A stretch of DNA of 64,000 nucleotides from Brevibacillus composti (GCF_016406105.1 NZ_CP066308.1:1957501-2021500); one strand, 5' to 3'; positions 25,296 to 34,359 are shown, numbered from the stretch's first letter. Program-made: numbers and translations. Notes: generated by a model from the sequence alone, not told the origin.

Positions 25296-26546
25296 ATGAA
25301 AGCGGAGATTATTGCTGTAGGGACAGAGCTTCTGCTGGGACAAATCGCCAACACGAACGCGCAGTTTTTATCGCAAAAGCTGGCGGAGATTGGCATCGGC
25401 GTCTATTTCCACACGGTTGTGGGCGATAACGCCGAACGTCTGATGCGGACCATCGAGCTGGCGGCAAGCCGTTCGGATCTGATTATTTTTTCCGGCGGAT
25501 TGGGTCCGACGCAGGATGATCTGACCAAGGAAACGGTGGCATCGTACATCGGCGCCGGATTGGTGACAGACCGGGTGGCGATGGATCGGATCGAGGCGTT
25601 TTTTCACCAGAGGGGCACGGTGATGACGCAAAATAATCGCAAGCAAGCGCTCGTCTTTGACCGTGGAGACGTATTCCCGAACGATACGGGGATGGCTCCG
25701 GGTATGGCCGCCGAGCACGAGGGCCGCACCTTTGTCCTCTTGCCCGGTCCCCCGAGCGAGCTGTATCCGATGGTGGAGCGGTACGTCATGCCTTACCTGA
25801 TCAATCTGTTGCCAGAGCGGCAGGTGTTTCACTCCCATGTCCTCCGTTTTTACGGAATTGGCGAGTCGGCCCTGGAAGAGCGGCTGCTGGATCTGATCGA
25901 AGGGCAGGATAATCCGACGATCGCCCCTTACGCCAAAGAATTCGAGGTCACGCTTCGCATTACGGCTCGGGCCAAAACCATGCAGGAAGCGGAAGAGCTG
26001 ATCGCTCCGGTGGAGTCTGAGATCCGAAACCGGCTCGGAGCGTATATCTATGCGGAGGGAGAGACCTCTCTGCATGAAGTGCTGGTGGACGAACTGGCAC
26101 AGTCAGGGCGGACCATTGCCTGCGCCGAGAGCTGCACAGGCGGAAGGACAGCTTCTCTGATCACTTCCGTGCCCGGCAGCTCGGCTGTCATGCGCGGAGG
26201 CATCGTCTGCTACACCAACGAGGCAAAGCACGATCTGGTCGGCATCCCGCAAGAGGTATTGGACAGCGCGGGAGCGATCAGCGAAGAAACAGCCCGTCTG
26301 CTCGCCGAGAACATTCGGCAGAAGCTGGGGGCTTCCTGCGGAATTTCCGTCACGGGCGTCGCAGGGCCTGATCCTTCCGAAGGAAAACCGGTGGGACTTG
26401 TTTACATCGGCGTGGCAGTCGAAGGATTGCCGACCGTCGTAAAGGAAGTCCGGCTGGCTGGCAGCAGACATGCGATTGTGAGTCGCGCTGCCAAATTTGC
26501 TTTATTCTACGCGCTTCAGCGACTAAAGAAAGGTGAACGTATATGA
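25296..26546 (+). CDS. cinA: CinA, competence/damage-inducible protein with NMN deamidase-type domain
   Basis: A 416-residue cytosolic protein, the usual CinA length. The N-terminal MoaB/COG1058 domain (MKAEIIAVGTELLLGQIANT; FSGGLGPTQDDLTK at ~65-80) is linked to ADP-ribose/pyrophosphate hydrolysis. The C-terminal CinA domain (~255-415; CAESCTGGRTASLIT; VTGVAGPDPSEGKPVG) is the nicotinamide-nucleotide amidohydrolase type. ATG 25296 is preferred because the protein then starts MKAEIIAVGTE as usual; an in-frame ATG at 25287 is possible. It overlaps the next gene by 4 nt. In many Firmicutes cinA is close to recA, as here. Confidence 0.93.
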   Translation: MKAEIIAVGTELLLGQIANTNAQFLSQKLAEIGIGVYFHTVVGDNAERLMRTIELAASRSDLIIFSGGLGPTQDDLTKETVASYIGAGLVTDRVAMDRIEAFFHQRGTVMTQNNRKQALVFDRGDVFPNDTGMAPGMAAEHEGRTFVLLPGPPSELYPMVERYVMPYLINLLPERQVFHSHVLRFYGIGESALEERLLDLIEGQDNPTIAPYAKEFEVTLRITARAKTMQEAEELIAPVESEIRNRLGAYIYAEGETSLHEVLVDELAQSGRTIACAESCTGGRTASLITSVPGSSAVMRGGIVCYTNEAKHDLVGIPQEVLDSAGAISEETARLLAENIRQKLGASCGISVTGVAGPDPSEGKPVGLVYIGVAVEGLPTVVKEVRLAGSRHAIVSRAAKFALFYALQRLKKGERI

Positions 26547-28129
26547 CGATTTTTTCCGATTTTCCTTTACATAAAAATATTGTGCAGGCCATCTATGACA
26601 TGGGCTTTGAAGAGCCGTCGCCGATTCAGGCAGCTTGCATCCCGAAGGTCCTGGAAGGGGGAGACCTGATCGGTCAAGCCCAGACGGGTACGGGAAAAAC
26701 AGCCGCATTCGGAATTCCGCTGATTGAAAAGGTAACCACGGCAAATCGCGTCCAGGCGATTGTCCTCACGCCTACGCGCGAGCTGGCAATCCAGGTGGCA
26801 GGCGAGCTCTTGCGCATCTCCAAATACAAAAAAATCCGCACCATGCCGATTTACGGCGGTCAATCCATCGGCCATCAAATCCGCGCCCTTCGTCAAGGAG
26901 TCCAGGTGATTGTCGGTACGCCGGGCCGCGTGCTCGACCATCTGCGCCGCAAAACGCTCAAGCTGGATCACGTACATACGCTCGTCTTGGATGAAGCGGA
27001 TGAGATGCTGGACATGGGCTTTGTGGACGACATCGAAACGATCATCAATCACATCCCCGAAGAAAGACAAACCCTGCTCTTCTCCGCGACCATGCCGCCG
27101 GAAATTAAGCGGCTGGCAAACCGCTATATGAAACAGCCGGAGACGATCGCAGTCAGCCGCGAGGAAGTAACCGCCCCGCTGATTGAACAGGTGTACTACA
27201 AGGTGTTCGAACGCAATAAAGTAGAGAGCCTCTGCCGGATTCTCGACAGCGAGGACGTCGAGCTGGGCATCATCTTCTGCCGCACCAAGCGCGGCGTAGA
27301 CGAGCTGACCGAAGTCCTGCAGGCACGCGGCTATCTCGCGGACGGGCTGCACGGAGATCTCTCCCAGGCACAGCGCGACAAAGTCATGGGCGCCTTCCGC
27401 GAGGGCTCGATCGAATTCTTGATCGCCACAGACGTAGCTGCTCGCGGAATCGATGTGGGCAACGTCTCCCACGTCATCAACTACGACATTCCGCAGGACT
27501 CCGAGAGCTACGTGCACCGCATCGGACGCACGGGCCGCGCCGGACGCAAAGGGATTGCCATGACACTGGTAACCCCGCGCGAAATGAGACAGATGATGTT
27601 CATCCAGAAGCAGACAAAAGCGGAGGTCGTCTCCCGCAACGTTCCGTCGCTGGAGGAAGTGGCCGAGCGCAAGCAGGAGCAATTGAAGGAACAGCTGGTT
27701 GCGCTGCTGGAAAATGACACGATAGCCGATATGTACGCCAAGGTAGCGGAGTCCCTGGTCGGCCAGTTCCCGGCTGAGAAGGTGGCGGCAGCAGCCCTGC
27801 ACCTCGCATTCCACAGCGAAATCGGCGAGACCGAAGAGACCGACGTGTACGACTTCGGCGAAACCGGCGCCGCCAAAGGAATGGTCCGTTTCTTCCTGAA
27901 CGTGGGCCGCAACGCCAATGTGCGTCCGCAGGACCTGGTGCGGGAAATTTCCGAGACCGTCGGAATTCCGGGCAAGGCGGTAGGCCGCATCGATATCTTC
28001 GAGAACTTCACGTTTGTGGAAGTGCCGGAAGATGTGGCGCCATTTGTCTACGAATCCCTCCGCCAGACCCGTATCAACGGCAAGCGGATCAATCTCGAAC
28101 CGGCAAAACCGCGTGGCAAGCGCTCCTGA
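26543..28129 (+). CDS. DEAD-box RNA helicase with DbpA-type RNA-binding domain
   Basis: A 528-residue ATP-dependent RNA helicase. It has a Q motif at ~23-30 (PSPIQA), motif I AQTGTGKT (46-53), motif II DEAD at ~150, motif III SAT, and motif VI HRIGRTGRAG. After a charged linker, residues ~450-520 form the DbpA/CsdA C-terminal RNA-binding domain (MVRFFLNVGRNANVRPQDLV), which targets structured rRNA. ATG 26543 overlaps the cinA stop (ATGA). A role in ribosome assembly or cold-shock RNA remodelling is likely from the family. Placement of a helicase between cinA and recA differs from B. subtilis. Confidence 0.92.
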   Translation: MTIFSDFPLHKNIVQAIYDMGFEEPSPIQAACIPKVLEGGDLIGQAQTGTGKTAAFGIPLIEKVTTANRVQAIVLTPTRELAIQVAGELLRISKYKKIRTMPIYGGQSIGHQIRALRQGVQVIVGTPGRVLDHLRRKTLKLDHVHTLVLDEADEMLDMGFVDDIETIINHIPEERQTLLFSATMPPEIKRLANRYMKQPETIAVSREEVTAPLIEQVYYKVFERNKVESLCRILDSEDVELGIIFCRTKRGVDELTEVLQARGYLADGLHGDLSQAQRDKVMGAFREGSIEFLIATDVAARGIDVGNVSHVINYDIPQDSESYVHRIGRTGRAGRKGIAMTLVTPREMRQMMFIQKQTKAEVVSRNVPSLEEVAERKQEQLKEQLVALLENDTIADMYAKVAESLVGQFPAEKVAAAALHLAFHSEIGETEETDVYDFGETGAAKGMVRFFLNVGRNANVRPQDLVREISETVGIPGKAVGRIDIFENFTFVEVPEDVAPFVYESLRQTRINGKRINLEPAKPRGKRS

Positions 28130-28151
28130 TCGGGCTGCTGCGCGGTTGGTA

Positions 28152-28195
28152 AAACATGGCTACGCCAAGCCCGTTGGCGAGGCGAAGCCATGTTT
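28152..28195. other. Two-part hairpin downstream of the helicase gene
   Basis: AAACATGGCT (28152-28161) pairs with AGCCATGTTT (28186-28195) and inside it CGCCAA (28163-28168) pairs with TTGGCG (28174-28179), leaving a 6-nt bulge. It lies just ahead of the true terminator and has no T-run; it probably folds in the helicase mRNA tail. Confidence 0.6.
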
Positions 28196-28240
28196 GCACC
28201 TATGTCGATCGGATAATTTTAGAAAATCCTGCCGACCGAG

Positions 28241-28279
28241 AAAACCACCTGGCTCCGCCAACTGGAGCAGGTGGTTTTT
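28241..28279 (+). terminator. Rho-independent terminator before recA
   Basis: Left arm AAAACCACCTGGCTCC (28241-28256) pairs with GGAGCAGGTGGTTTT (28264-28278) with a single bulged G, followed by T. It isolates recA from cinA-helicase transcription. Confidence 0.9.
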
Positions 28280-28284
28280 CCATG

Positions 28285-28298
28285 CGAATATTTGTTCG
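28285..28298. promoter_or_regulatory. LexA (SOS) box upstream of recA
   Basis: CGAATATTTGTTCG closely matches the Gram-positive SOS box CGAACRNRYGTTYG, differing at one base, and resembles the B. subtilis recA box. It sits just upstream of the recA promoter and indicates DNA-damage induction through LexA. Confidence 0.88.
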
Positions 28299-28308
28299 CA
28301 AAAAATAC

Positions 28309-28338
28309 TTGGCAAACTCTTCTGTCTCGATGTATGAT
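28309..28338 (+). promoter_or_regulatory. Sigma-A promoter of recA
   Basis: TTGGCA (28309-28314), 18-bp spacer, TATGAT (28333-28338). Predicted start near 28345, about 39 nt before the recA start. Confidence 0.75.
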
Positions 28339-28383
28339 GAAGACAAGAAAACAATAGTCACGTTTTGAAAGGGAGTGTCGTTT

Positions 28384-29442
28384 TTGTCAGATCGTCGCGC
28401 CGCTTTGGAAAGTGCATTGCGTCAAATAGAAAAACAGTTTGGCAAGGGTTCCATCATGAAGCTGGGGGAGATGGCGAACGTCCAGGTTTCTACCGTATCC
28501 ACCGGTGCTCTCGCTATAGATATCGCCCTTGGAGTGGGAGGATTCCCACGCGGTCGAATCGTAGAAATTTACGGACCGGAGTCTTCCGGTAAGACGACGG
28601 TTGCTCTCCACGCGATTGCAGAGGTGCAGCGTCAGGGCGGACAGGCCGCATTCATCGACGCGGAGCATGCGCTCGACCCCGTCTACGCATCCAAGCTGGG
28701 CGTAAACATCGAGGAACTGCTTCTGTCCCAGCCGGATACCGGCGAACAAGCGTTGGAAATCGCGGAGGCGCTGGTTCGTTCCGGCGCAGTCGACATTATC
28801 GTCGTGGACTCTGTAGCGGCACTCGTGCCAAAAGCCGAGATCGAAGGCGAGATGGGCGACTCCCACGTGGGGCTGCAGGCCCGTCTGATGTCCCAAGCGC
28901 TGCGCAAGCTCTCCGGCGCGATCAATAAATCGAAGACCATCGCGATCTTCATTAACCAGCTGCGCGAAAAGGTAGGCGTCATGTTCGGTAACCCGGAGAC
29001 CACACCGGGCGGACGAGCGCTGAAGTTCTACGCCAGCGTGCGTCTCGATGTGCGCAAGGCTGAATCGATTAAAGTGGGCAATGATGTGATCGGCAGCAAG
29101 ACCAAGGTAAAAGTCGTCAAAAACAAAGTGGCGCCTCCGTTCAAGACTGCAGAGGTAGACATCATGTACGGCGAAGGGATTTCCAAAGAGGGCAGCATTC
29201 TGGATATCGGCGCAGAGATTGATGTGGTGCAAAAGAGCGGTGCGTGGTATTCTTTCAATGACGAGCGTCTGGGTCAGGGACGTGAAAATGCGAAGATCTT
29301 CCTGAAGGAAAACCCGGCTATCGCAGCACAAATCGAAGCGAAAGTACGTGAATACTACAGTCTCAATCCGGGCTCGATTCCAGCTACCGAGCCGGTCGAA
29401 GATCCGGAGCAAGACGAAGAGCCGATGTTTGATCTGGAGTAA
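28384..29442 (+). CDS. recA: Recombinase RecA
   Basis: A 352-residue recombinase that forms the nucleoprotein filament for homologous recombination and SOS induction. Walker [10 protein letters not shown] is at ~65-73, the L2/DNA-binding region [20 protein letters not shown] at ~190-210, and the tail is acidic ([14 protein letters not shown]). Start choice: TTG 28384 gives [20 protein letters not shown], the usual N-terminus, with GAAAGGGAG 11 nt upstream; an in-frame GTG at 28375 is too close to that site. SOS box and promoter lie upstream; recX follows. Confidence 0.97.
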   Translation: MSDRRAALESALRQIEKQFGKGSIMKLGEMANVQVSTVSTGALAIDIALGVGGFPRGRIVEIYGPESSGKTTVALHAIAEVQRQGGQAAFIDAEHALDPVYASKLGVNIEELLLSQPDTGEQALEIAEALVRSGAVDIIVVDSVAALVPKAEIEGEMGDSHVGLQARLMSQALRKLSGAINKSKTIAIFINQLREKVGVMFGNPETTPGGRALKFYASVRLDVRKAESIKVGNDVIGSKTKVKVVKNKVAPPFKTAEVDIMYGEGISKEGSILDIGAEIDVVQKSGAWYSFNDERLGQGRENAKIFLKENPAIAAQIEAKVREYYSLNPGSIPATEPVEDPEQDEEPMFDLE

Positions 29443-29455
29443 GCAAAACGAGCGG

Positions 29456-29485
29456 CAGCCTGTCTGGTGACAGGCTGTTCCTGTT
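29456..29485 (+). terminator. Hairpin attenuator between recA and recX
   Basis: CAGCCTGTC (29456-29464) and GACAGGCTG (29469-29477) form a 9-bp stem with a 4-nt loop and are followed by TTCCTGTTTT, a weak tail. Partial termination would keep RecX well below RecA. Confidence 0.6.
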
Positions 29486-29506
29486 TTACGAGAGGGGCGA
29501 AGCACG

Positions 29507-30148
29507 ATGAAGAGCGGCCGGATTACCGCTGTTCACCGCGATACGAAGAACAAGCATCGCTATCATTTTTACATCGGGGATGAGCTCGTGTTTTCGGTCC
29601 ACGAAGACATCCTGGTGAAATACCAGCTGATGAAAGGGACGGAAATCGATCAGGCCTTTTTGCAGGAAGTGCTTTTAGCCGAAGAGGAGCACCGTGCCTA
29701 CTTGCTCGCGCTCCGCTATCTCGGCATCCGGCCCCGCACCTCCAAGCAGATCGCATCCTATCTGAAAGAAAAGGGGTATCCGCAGGAGATTGCCGAGACG
29801 ATCGTAAGCCGCTGCCAGCAGATGGGGTATCTGGATGATCAGGCCTTTGCCCGGCAATGGGTAAGCGAGCGGATGCGCCTCAAACAGCGGAGCCCGCTCA
29901 TGCTGAAGATGGAGCTGCAGCAGCGCGGAATCGACAAAGACTTGGCGGAACATGCCTTGCGCGGCGTGACGAGTGAGGATGAGCTGAGTGCCGCCCGTGT
30001 GCTTGTCGAGAAAAAGCTGCGCCGCCACACGGGCGAGCTGGATCGGAATGAAGAGCAAAAAATCCTCGCTATGCTCTATCGAAAGGGATTCTCGCAATCG
30101 GTGATCCAAGCCATCCGCCGGGAGCTTGGCAGTTATGGAAGGTCCTGA
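29507..30148 (+). CDS. recX: RecX, modulator of RecA
   Basis: A 213-residue helical regulatory protein that binds RecA filaments and limits or tunes their activity. It shows the tandem three-helix RecX repeats (LALRYLGIRPRTSKQIASYL; YLDDQAFARQWVSERM; MLKMELQQRGIDKDLAEHAL), and its length is typical of Firmicute RecX. ATG 29507 follows AGAGGGGCGAAGC. It shares the recA transcript, with a hairpin in between that should lower its level. In B. subtilis recX is not next to recA, so this linkage is the ancestral or alternative arrangement. Confidence 0.9.
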   Translation: MKSGRITAVHRDTKNKHRYHFYIGDELVFSVHEDILVKYQLMKGTEIDQAFLQEVLLAEEEHRAYLLALRYLGIRPRTSKQIASYLKEKGYPQEIAETIVSRCQQMGYLDDQAFARQWVSERMRLKQRSPLMLKMELQQRGIDKDLAEHALRGVTSEDELSAARVLVEKKLRRHTGELDRNEEQKILAMLYRKGFSQSVIQAIRRELGSYGRS

Positions 30149-30170
30149 AAACGGTAGCATTTGCATGTTC

Positions 30171-30326
30171 TTGACAATTCTTGTTCACAAATAATAAAAT
30201 AGATGTGTATTTACTAGCTGTTTCATACCTTTTCGCTGATTTGATCGCTCGTACCCTGTGAACAACTGAAGACCCGTATGGTACAGTACGGATTCAGCGG
30301 ACCGAGTAAAATCGGTCCTGTTTTTT
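30171..30326 (+). ncRNA. Promoter-terminator leader or small RNA upstream of rny
   Basis: A strong promoter (TTGACA 30171-30176, 18-bp spacer, TAAAAT 30195-30200) is followed about 90 nt later by an intrinsic terminator (GGACCGA 30299-30305, TCGGTCC 30312-30318, then TGTTTTTT). Between them CGCTGA (30234-30239) can pair with TCAGCG (30294-30299), enclosing a hairpin CCGTA/TACGG (30274-30278, 30287-30291). The long-range stem touches the terminator's first base. The RNA is ~120 nt and could be an sRNA or a cis-acting leader controlling rny. It matches no riboswitch class I can recall. Confidence 0.5.
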
Positions 30327-30427
30327 AGCTTTGGATAGAGCGACAAGCGCAGCAGTTACACCGTGAATAACGAAAGCTTGGAAAGCGGGGAGATGTCTTA
30401 CCACAAGGAGGTGAAACAAGAGAGCCT

Positions 30428-31981
30428 ATGAGTATGTTAGCGAATCCTATTATCATGATGATTGTGCTCGTAGCCGTGCTGCTTGTCGGATTTGCTATTG
30501 GCTACTTTATTCGCAAATCGATCGCGGAAGCGAAGATCTCCAGTGCCGAAGAAGCGGCAAAGCAGATCGTAGAGGAAGCCAAACGAGACGCAGAAGCCGT
30601 CAAGAAGGAAAAAGTTCTGGAAGCCAAGGATGAAGTGTTTAAACTTCGTTCCGAAGCGGAGACGGAACTGCGCGAGCGGCGCAATGAAATCCAACGCCAG
30701 GAACGCCGGATCTTGCAAAAGGAAGAGGCGCTGGATCGGAAGATGGAACAGCTGGAGCGCAAAGAGGAAGAACTGGCTGAGCGCGACAGAACCATTGCGG
30801 ACATGCAAAGCAAGGTGGAGCACTTATATAAAGAGCAGGTTGCTGAGTTGGAGCGTATCTCCGGATTGACACAGGATGAAGCGAAAACCATCATCTTGAC
30901 CGAAGTAGAGCAGACGGTTCGCCATGAGATGGCTGTCATGATCAAAGAGATCGAGACCCAGGCCAAGGAAGAGGCGGACAAGCGCGCTCGCGAAATTATT
31001 ACGACCTCGATTCAGCGTTGTGCAGCAGACCATGTGGCGGAGACTACCGTATCCGTCGTCACGCTGCCAAACGACGAGATGAAAGGAAGAATTATCGGTC
31101 GGGAAGGACGCAACATTCGGGCCCTGGAGACGCTTACCGGTATTGATCTGATCATCGATGATACACCTGAAGCAGTGATTCTCTCAGGCTTTGATCCGAT
31201 TCGGAGGGAGATTGCTAAAACCGCTCTGGACAAGCTGGTGGCAGACGGACGGATTCACCCGGCCCGCATCGAGGAAATGGTGGAAAAAGCTCGTCGTGAA
31301 GTGGATGAGCGCATCCGTGAATACGGAGAGCAGGCCACCTTTGAAACAGGCGTACACGGCCTCCATCCGGATCTGATCAAGATTCTGGGACGCCTGCGCT
31401 ACCGGACCAGCTACGGTCAGAATGTGTTGAAGCACTCGATGGAAGTAGCTCATCTCGCCGGTCTGATGGCAGCGGAATTGAAAGAAGACGTGAAGCTTGC
31501 AAAACGCGCCGGTCTTCTGCACGATATCGGAAAAGCGATCGACCACGAAGTGGAAGGGTCACATGTGGAGATTGGAGTCGAGCTCGCCAAGAAGTACAAC
31601 GAACATCCTGTTGTCGTCAACAGTATCGCCTCTCACCACGGGGATACCGAGCCAACATCGGTTATCGCGATGCTGGTTGGAGCAGCGGACGCTCTGTCTG
31701 CCGCGCGCCCCGGTGCACGCCGCGAAACACTGGAAACCTACATCAGACGTTTGGAAAAGCTGGAGGAAATCTCCGAGTCGTTCGACGGGGTAGAGAAATC
31801 GTACGCCATTCAGGCAGGGCGCGAGATTCGCGTCATGGTGCAGCCTGACAAGATCGACGATGCGGAAGCCACTCGTCTGGCCCGCGACATTACGAAGCGA
31901 ATTGAAAATGAACTCGACTATCCGGGTCATATCAAAGTAACGGTAATCCGTGAAACCAGGGCAGTTGAGTATGCAAAGTAA
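30428..31981 (+). CDS. rny: Ribonuclease Y
   Basis: A 517-residue membrane-anchored endoribonuclease that starts mRNA decay in Firmicutes. One N-terminal transmembrane helix (~8-27) is followed by a long coiled coil to ~200, a KH RNA-binding domain (~205-270; [15 protein letters not shown]) and an HD phosphohydrolase domain with [10 protein letters not shown] at ~365. ATG 30428 is the first in-frame start; AAGGAGGTGA (30405-30414) lies 13 nt upstream, unusually far, which may mean weaker or structured initiation. A terminator follows. The structured leader at 30171-30326 lies upstream. Confidence 0.96.
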   Translation: MSMLANPIIMMIVLVAVLLVGFAIGYFIRKSIAEAKISSAEEAAKQIVEEAKRDAEAVKKEKVLEAKDEVFKLRSEAETELRERRNEIQRQERRILQKEEALDRKMEQLERKEEELAERDRTIADMQSKVEHLYKEQVAELERISGLTQDEAKTIILTEVEQTVRHEMAVMIKEIETQAKEEADKRAREIITTSIQRCAADHVAETTVSVVTLPNDEMKGRIIGREGRNIRALETLTGIDLIIDDTPEAVILSGFDPIRREIAKTALDKLVADGRIHPARIEEMVEKARREVDERIREYGEQATFETGVHGLHPDLIKILGRLRYRTSYGQNVLKHSMEVAHLAGLMAAELKEDVKLAKRAGLLHDIGKAIDHEVEGSHVEIGVELAKKYNEHPVVVNSIASHHGDTEPTSVIAMLVGAADALSAARPGARRETLETYIRRLEKLEEISESFDGVEKSYAIQAGREIRVMVQPDKIDDAEATRLARDITKRIENELDYPGHIKVTVIRETRAVEYAK

Positions 31982-32008
31982 AGTGGCCATTGGTCACTTT
32001 ACTTTTTT
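31980..32008 (+). terminator. Rho-independent terminator after rny
   Basis: AAAGTG (31980-31985) pairs with CACTTT (31995-32000), extended by GCC/GGT, followed by ACTTTTTT. The stem begins inside the rny stop codon. Confidence 0.8.
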
Positions 32009-32139
32009 GTTTTCGCCGCCATTTCGCTCAGTCTCGGGCACTTATCCGAAATTGCTCCGCTGAGCATTGGCCATAGGCGGCTTCCTTTTTCTGTCTGAGC
32101 AAAAGAAGTGATATACTATACAACGAGGTGAAGACCAAA

Positions 32140-32934
32140 ATGAAGCTGCTATTTATCGGAGACATCATGGGCTCTCCCGGGAGAGAGATCGTGAAAACCT
32201 ATCTGCCGCTGTTAAAAAGAAAGTACCAACCTACTTACCTGGTGGTGAACGGAGAAAATGCCGCTCACGGCCGAGGCATTACGGAAAAAATAGTGAAGGA
32301 GCTGTTTGAGTCGGGCGTGCATGCCATTACGCTCGGCAACCACACCTGGGACAACAAAGAGATCTTTGATTTTATCGATGATGAGCCGCGCCTGATTCGG
32401 CCCGCCAATTTCCCGCAAGGCTCGCCAGGCAGCGGCATTACGTATATCAAGCAGGCGGAGGGGGAGCTGGCCGTCATCAATCTGCAGGGGCGTACGTTTT
32501 TGCCGCCGCTCGATTGCCCCTTTCAAATTGCAGACAAACTGGTGGAGCAGGCGCGGAAGCGGACCAAGTATATCTTCGTTGATTTTCACGCCGAAGCGAC
32601 ATCGGAAAAGCAGGCGATGGCCTGGTATCTGGATGGAAGGGTCAGTGCTGTCGTCGGGACGCATACTCATGTGCAGACGGCCGACGAACGCATCCTCCCG
32701 CAAGGCACCGGCTTTCTCTGCGACGTCGGGATGTGCGGGCCGATGAACGGCATTCTCGGGATGGATCGGGAAGCGGTGATCAAGAAATTCCGAACGCAGC
32801 TCCCCGTTCGTTTTGAGGTGGCGGATGGTCCTGCCCAGCTCAACGCGGTGTTGATCACGCTTGACAAAGCGAGCGGCCACGCAAGGAAGCTGGAGCGCAT
32901 TCGAATTGACGCCGACCATCCGTTTATGGAATAA
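32140..32934 (+). CDS. ymdB: YmdB, calcineurin-like metallophosphoesterase
   Basis: A 264-residue cytosolic phosphodiesterase, the same length as B. subtilis YmdB, which hydrolyses 2',3'-cyclic nucleotides and affects motility/biofilm choice. Metal-binding motifs are GDIMG (~7-11), NGENAAHG, GNHTWDN (~66-72), DFHAEATSEK and GTHTHVQTAD. ATG 32140 has GAGGTGA 9 nt upstream; an in-frame GTG at 32128 lies within that site. A TATACT -10 element is at 32112-32117. rny-ymdB adjacency is conserved in Firmicutes, but here a terminator separates them. Confidence 0.94.
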   Translation: MKLLFIGDIMGSPGREIVKTYLPLLKRKYQPTYLVVNGENAAHGRGITEKIVKELFESGVHAITLGNHTWDNKEIFDFIDDEPRLIRPANFPQGSPGSGITYIKQAEGELAVINLQGRTFLPPLDCPFQIADKLVEQARKRTKYIFVDFHAEATSEKQAMAWYLDGRVSAVVGTHTHVQTADERILPQGTGFLCDVGMCGPMNGILGMDREAVIKKFRTQLPVRFEVADGPAQLNAVLITLDKASGHARKLERIRIDADHPFME

Positions 32935-32975
32935 TAGAAGGAGATTTGAATTTTTCGAATATTTACCTCGCAGTT

Positions 32976-33002
32976 GCAGGAATTTTTAGGGGTTATGCGA
33001 AT
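32976..33002 (+). promoter_or_regulatory. Sigma-H-type promoter of spoVS
   Basis: GCAGGAATT (32976-32984) fits the sigma-H -35 RnAGGAwww. After an 11-bp spacer TGCGAAT (32996-33002) fits the -10 RnnGAAT except for its first base. B. subtilis spoVS is sigma-H-dependent, which agrees with this placement 48 bp before the gene. Confidence 0.65.
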
Positions 33003-33050
33003 ATCATTCTAATGATGACAGGATTCCTATCAGACGGGAGGTTCAAAAGG

Positions 33051-33311
33051 ATGGAAGTATTAAAAGTTTCAGCAAAGTCTAACCCCAACTCCGTTGCTGG
33101 TGCTCTTGCTGGTGTGCTTCGCGAACGCGGAGCGGCTGAGATTCAGGCCATCGGCGCTGGAGCACTTAACCAAGCTGTCAAAGCCGTAGCTATCGCACGA
33201 GGGTTCGTAGCGCCGAGTGGAGTTGACCTCATTTGTATTCCAGCCTTTACCGACATCGTAATTGATGGAGAAGAACGCACAGCCATCAAGCTGATCGTAG
33301 AGCCCAGATAA
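33051..33311 (+). CDS. spoVS: Stage V sporulation protein S
   Basis: An 86-residue protein of the SpoVS/Alba-like fold, needed for late spore development in B. subtilis. The sequence (MEVLKVSAKSNPNSVAGALA; IGAGALNQAVKAVAIARGFV) is nearly invariant in the family. ATG 33051 follows GGGAGG at 9 nt. It has its own sigma-H-like promoter and a terminator, so it is monocistronic. It precedes the dipeptidase and korAB genes; in B. subtilis the following genes are tdh-kbl instead. Confidence 0.96.
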   Translation: MEVLKVSAKSNPNSVAGALAGVLRERGAAEIQAIGAGALNQAVKAVAIARGFVAPSGVDLICIPAFTDIVIDGEERTAIKLIVEPR

Positions 33312-33337
33312 ATTCCAACCGAACCTGTCTTGAACTG

Positions 33338-33369
33338 CCTGTTTGTTCGTAGAATAAACAGGTTTTTTT
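33338..33369 (+). terminator. Rho-independent terminator after spoVS
   Basis: CCTGTTT (33338-33344) pairs with AAACAGG (33356-33362), loop of 11 nt, then TTTTTTT. Confidence 0.88.
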
Positions 33370-33420
33370 CGTGGACACAGAAGACGATACAGGGATTTTT
33401 ACATAAAAGGAGAATGAAAT

Positions 33421-34359
33421 ATGAGAGTTTTTGATGCGCACTGTGACGTATTGGCCAAGCTGTGGGAGAAGCCGTCCCTGGATTTCTATCAGGGCGCGCC
33501 GGAACTTCAGGCCAGTTTTCCGGAGCTGGAAAAAGGGAATGTAGATATACAGGTGCTCGCTTGCTACGTTCCCAGTCATGTGCCCTTCGGCCGCCGATTC
33601 CAGGCGGTGCTGGAGATGCTGGACCTCTTTCACGAGCGCGTGGCGAGCGAGAGATTCCGCCCAATACTTGGCCGCGCCGATTTAGAGGATTGTGTATTAA
33701 AGGGGACCAAAGGGGCTATTCTGTTTGTAGAAGGGGCGCATGCTTTAGAAGAAAGTCTCGTACAGCTCCGAACCTGGCATCGTCTGGGACTCAGGGGGAT
33801 GACCTTGACCTGGAATCACGGCAATGCCGTAGCGGCCGGCTGCCATGAGCCGCATCCCGGCGGCCTTACGATGTTCGGTAGAAAAGTAGTCGAAGAGATG
33901 AATCGCCTCGGGATGATGATTGACGTGTCTCACATAGCCGAGCCCGGCTTTTGGGACACCCTGGAGCTCTCGAAAGATCCGGTGATCGCTTCCCATTCCA
34001 ATGTACGCCGGCTTTGTGACCATCCGCGCAATTTGACGGATGAACAGATCGCCGCCTTGATTGCCAAGGGCGGTGTGATGGGTCTTACCTTTGTGGACTT
34101 TTTCGTCACCGCAGAAAAGCGTACAGTCTGGATTGACGATTTGCTGAAGCATCTGGACCATGTATGCGCCCTGGGAGGCGTCGATCATATTGCGTTCGGG
34201 TCGGATTTCGACGGGATCACGGATACCTTCGGAGACTTGGCTCGTGCAGGCGACTACGACCATTTGGTCAACGCTTTGCTGAAGCGTTATAAAGAGGCGG
34301 AAGTGCAGAAATTTATGCATGAAAACTGGTTGCGTGTTTTCCGAAACGTGCTACAATAG
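33421..34359 (+). CDS. Membrane-dipeptidase family (M19) hydrolase
   Basis: A 312-residue zinc-dependent dipeptidase of the renal/membrane dipeptidase family, here without a signal peptide and therefore cytosolic. Metal-binding motifs are DAHCD (5-9), the bridging glutamate in FVEGAH (~100), SHSN (~198) and GSDFDG (~263). Family members cleave dipeptides including some with D-residues, so peptide recycling is the likely role. ATG 33421 follows AAAGGAGAATG. It lies between the spoVS terminator and the korA promoter and seems to be a single-gene unit. Confidence 0.9.
   Translation: MRVFDAHCDVLAKLWEKPSLDFYQGAPELQASFPELEKGNVDIQVLACYVPSHVPFGRRFQAVLEMLDLFHERVASERFRPILGRADLEDCVLKGTKGAILFVEGAHALEESLVQLRTWHRLGLRGMTLTWNHGNAVAAGCHEPHPGGLTMFGRKVVEEMNRLGMMIDVSHIAEPGFWDTLELSKDPVIASHSNVRRLCDHPRNLTDEQIAALIAKGGVMGLTFVDFFVTAEKRTVWIDDLLKHLDHVCALGGVDHIAFGSDFDGITDTFGDLARAGDYDHLVNALLKRYKEAEVQKFMHENWLRVFRNVLQ

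Noticed and set aside
28168-28184. 17-bp identity (GCCCGTTGGCGAGGCGA) with positions near 179-195 in ylzJ
   Set aside because: A single shared 17-mer is within chance expectation for 64 kb on two strands, and one copy is inside a coding sequence.
30146-30159. cre-like sequence TGAAAACGGTAGCA at the recX stop
   Set aside because: It has one mismatch at a conserved position and lies upstream of the rny-leader promoter; too weak without support.
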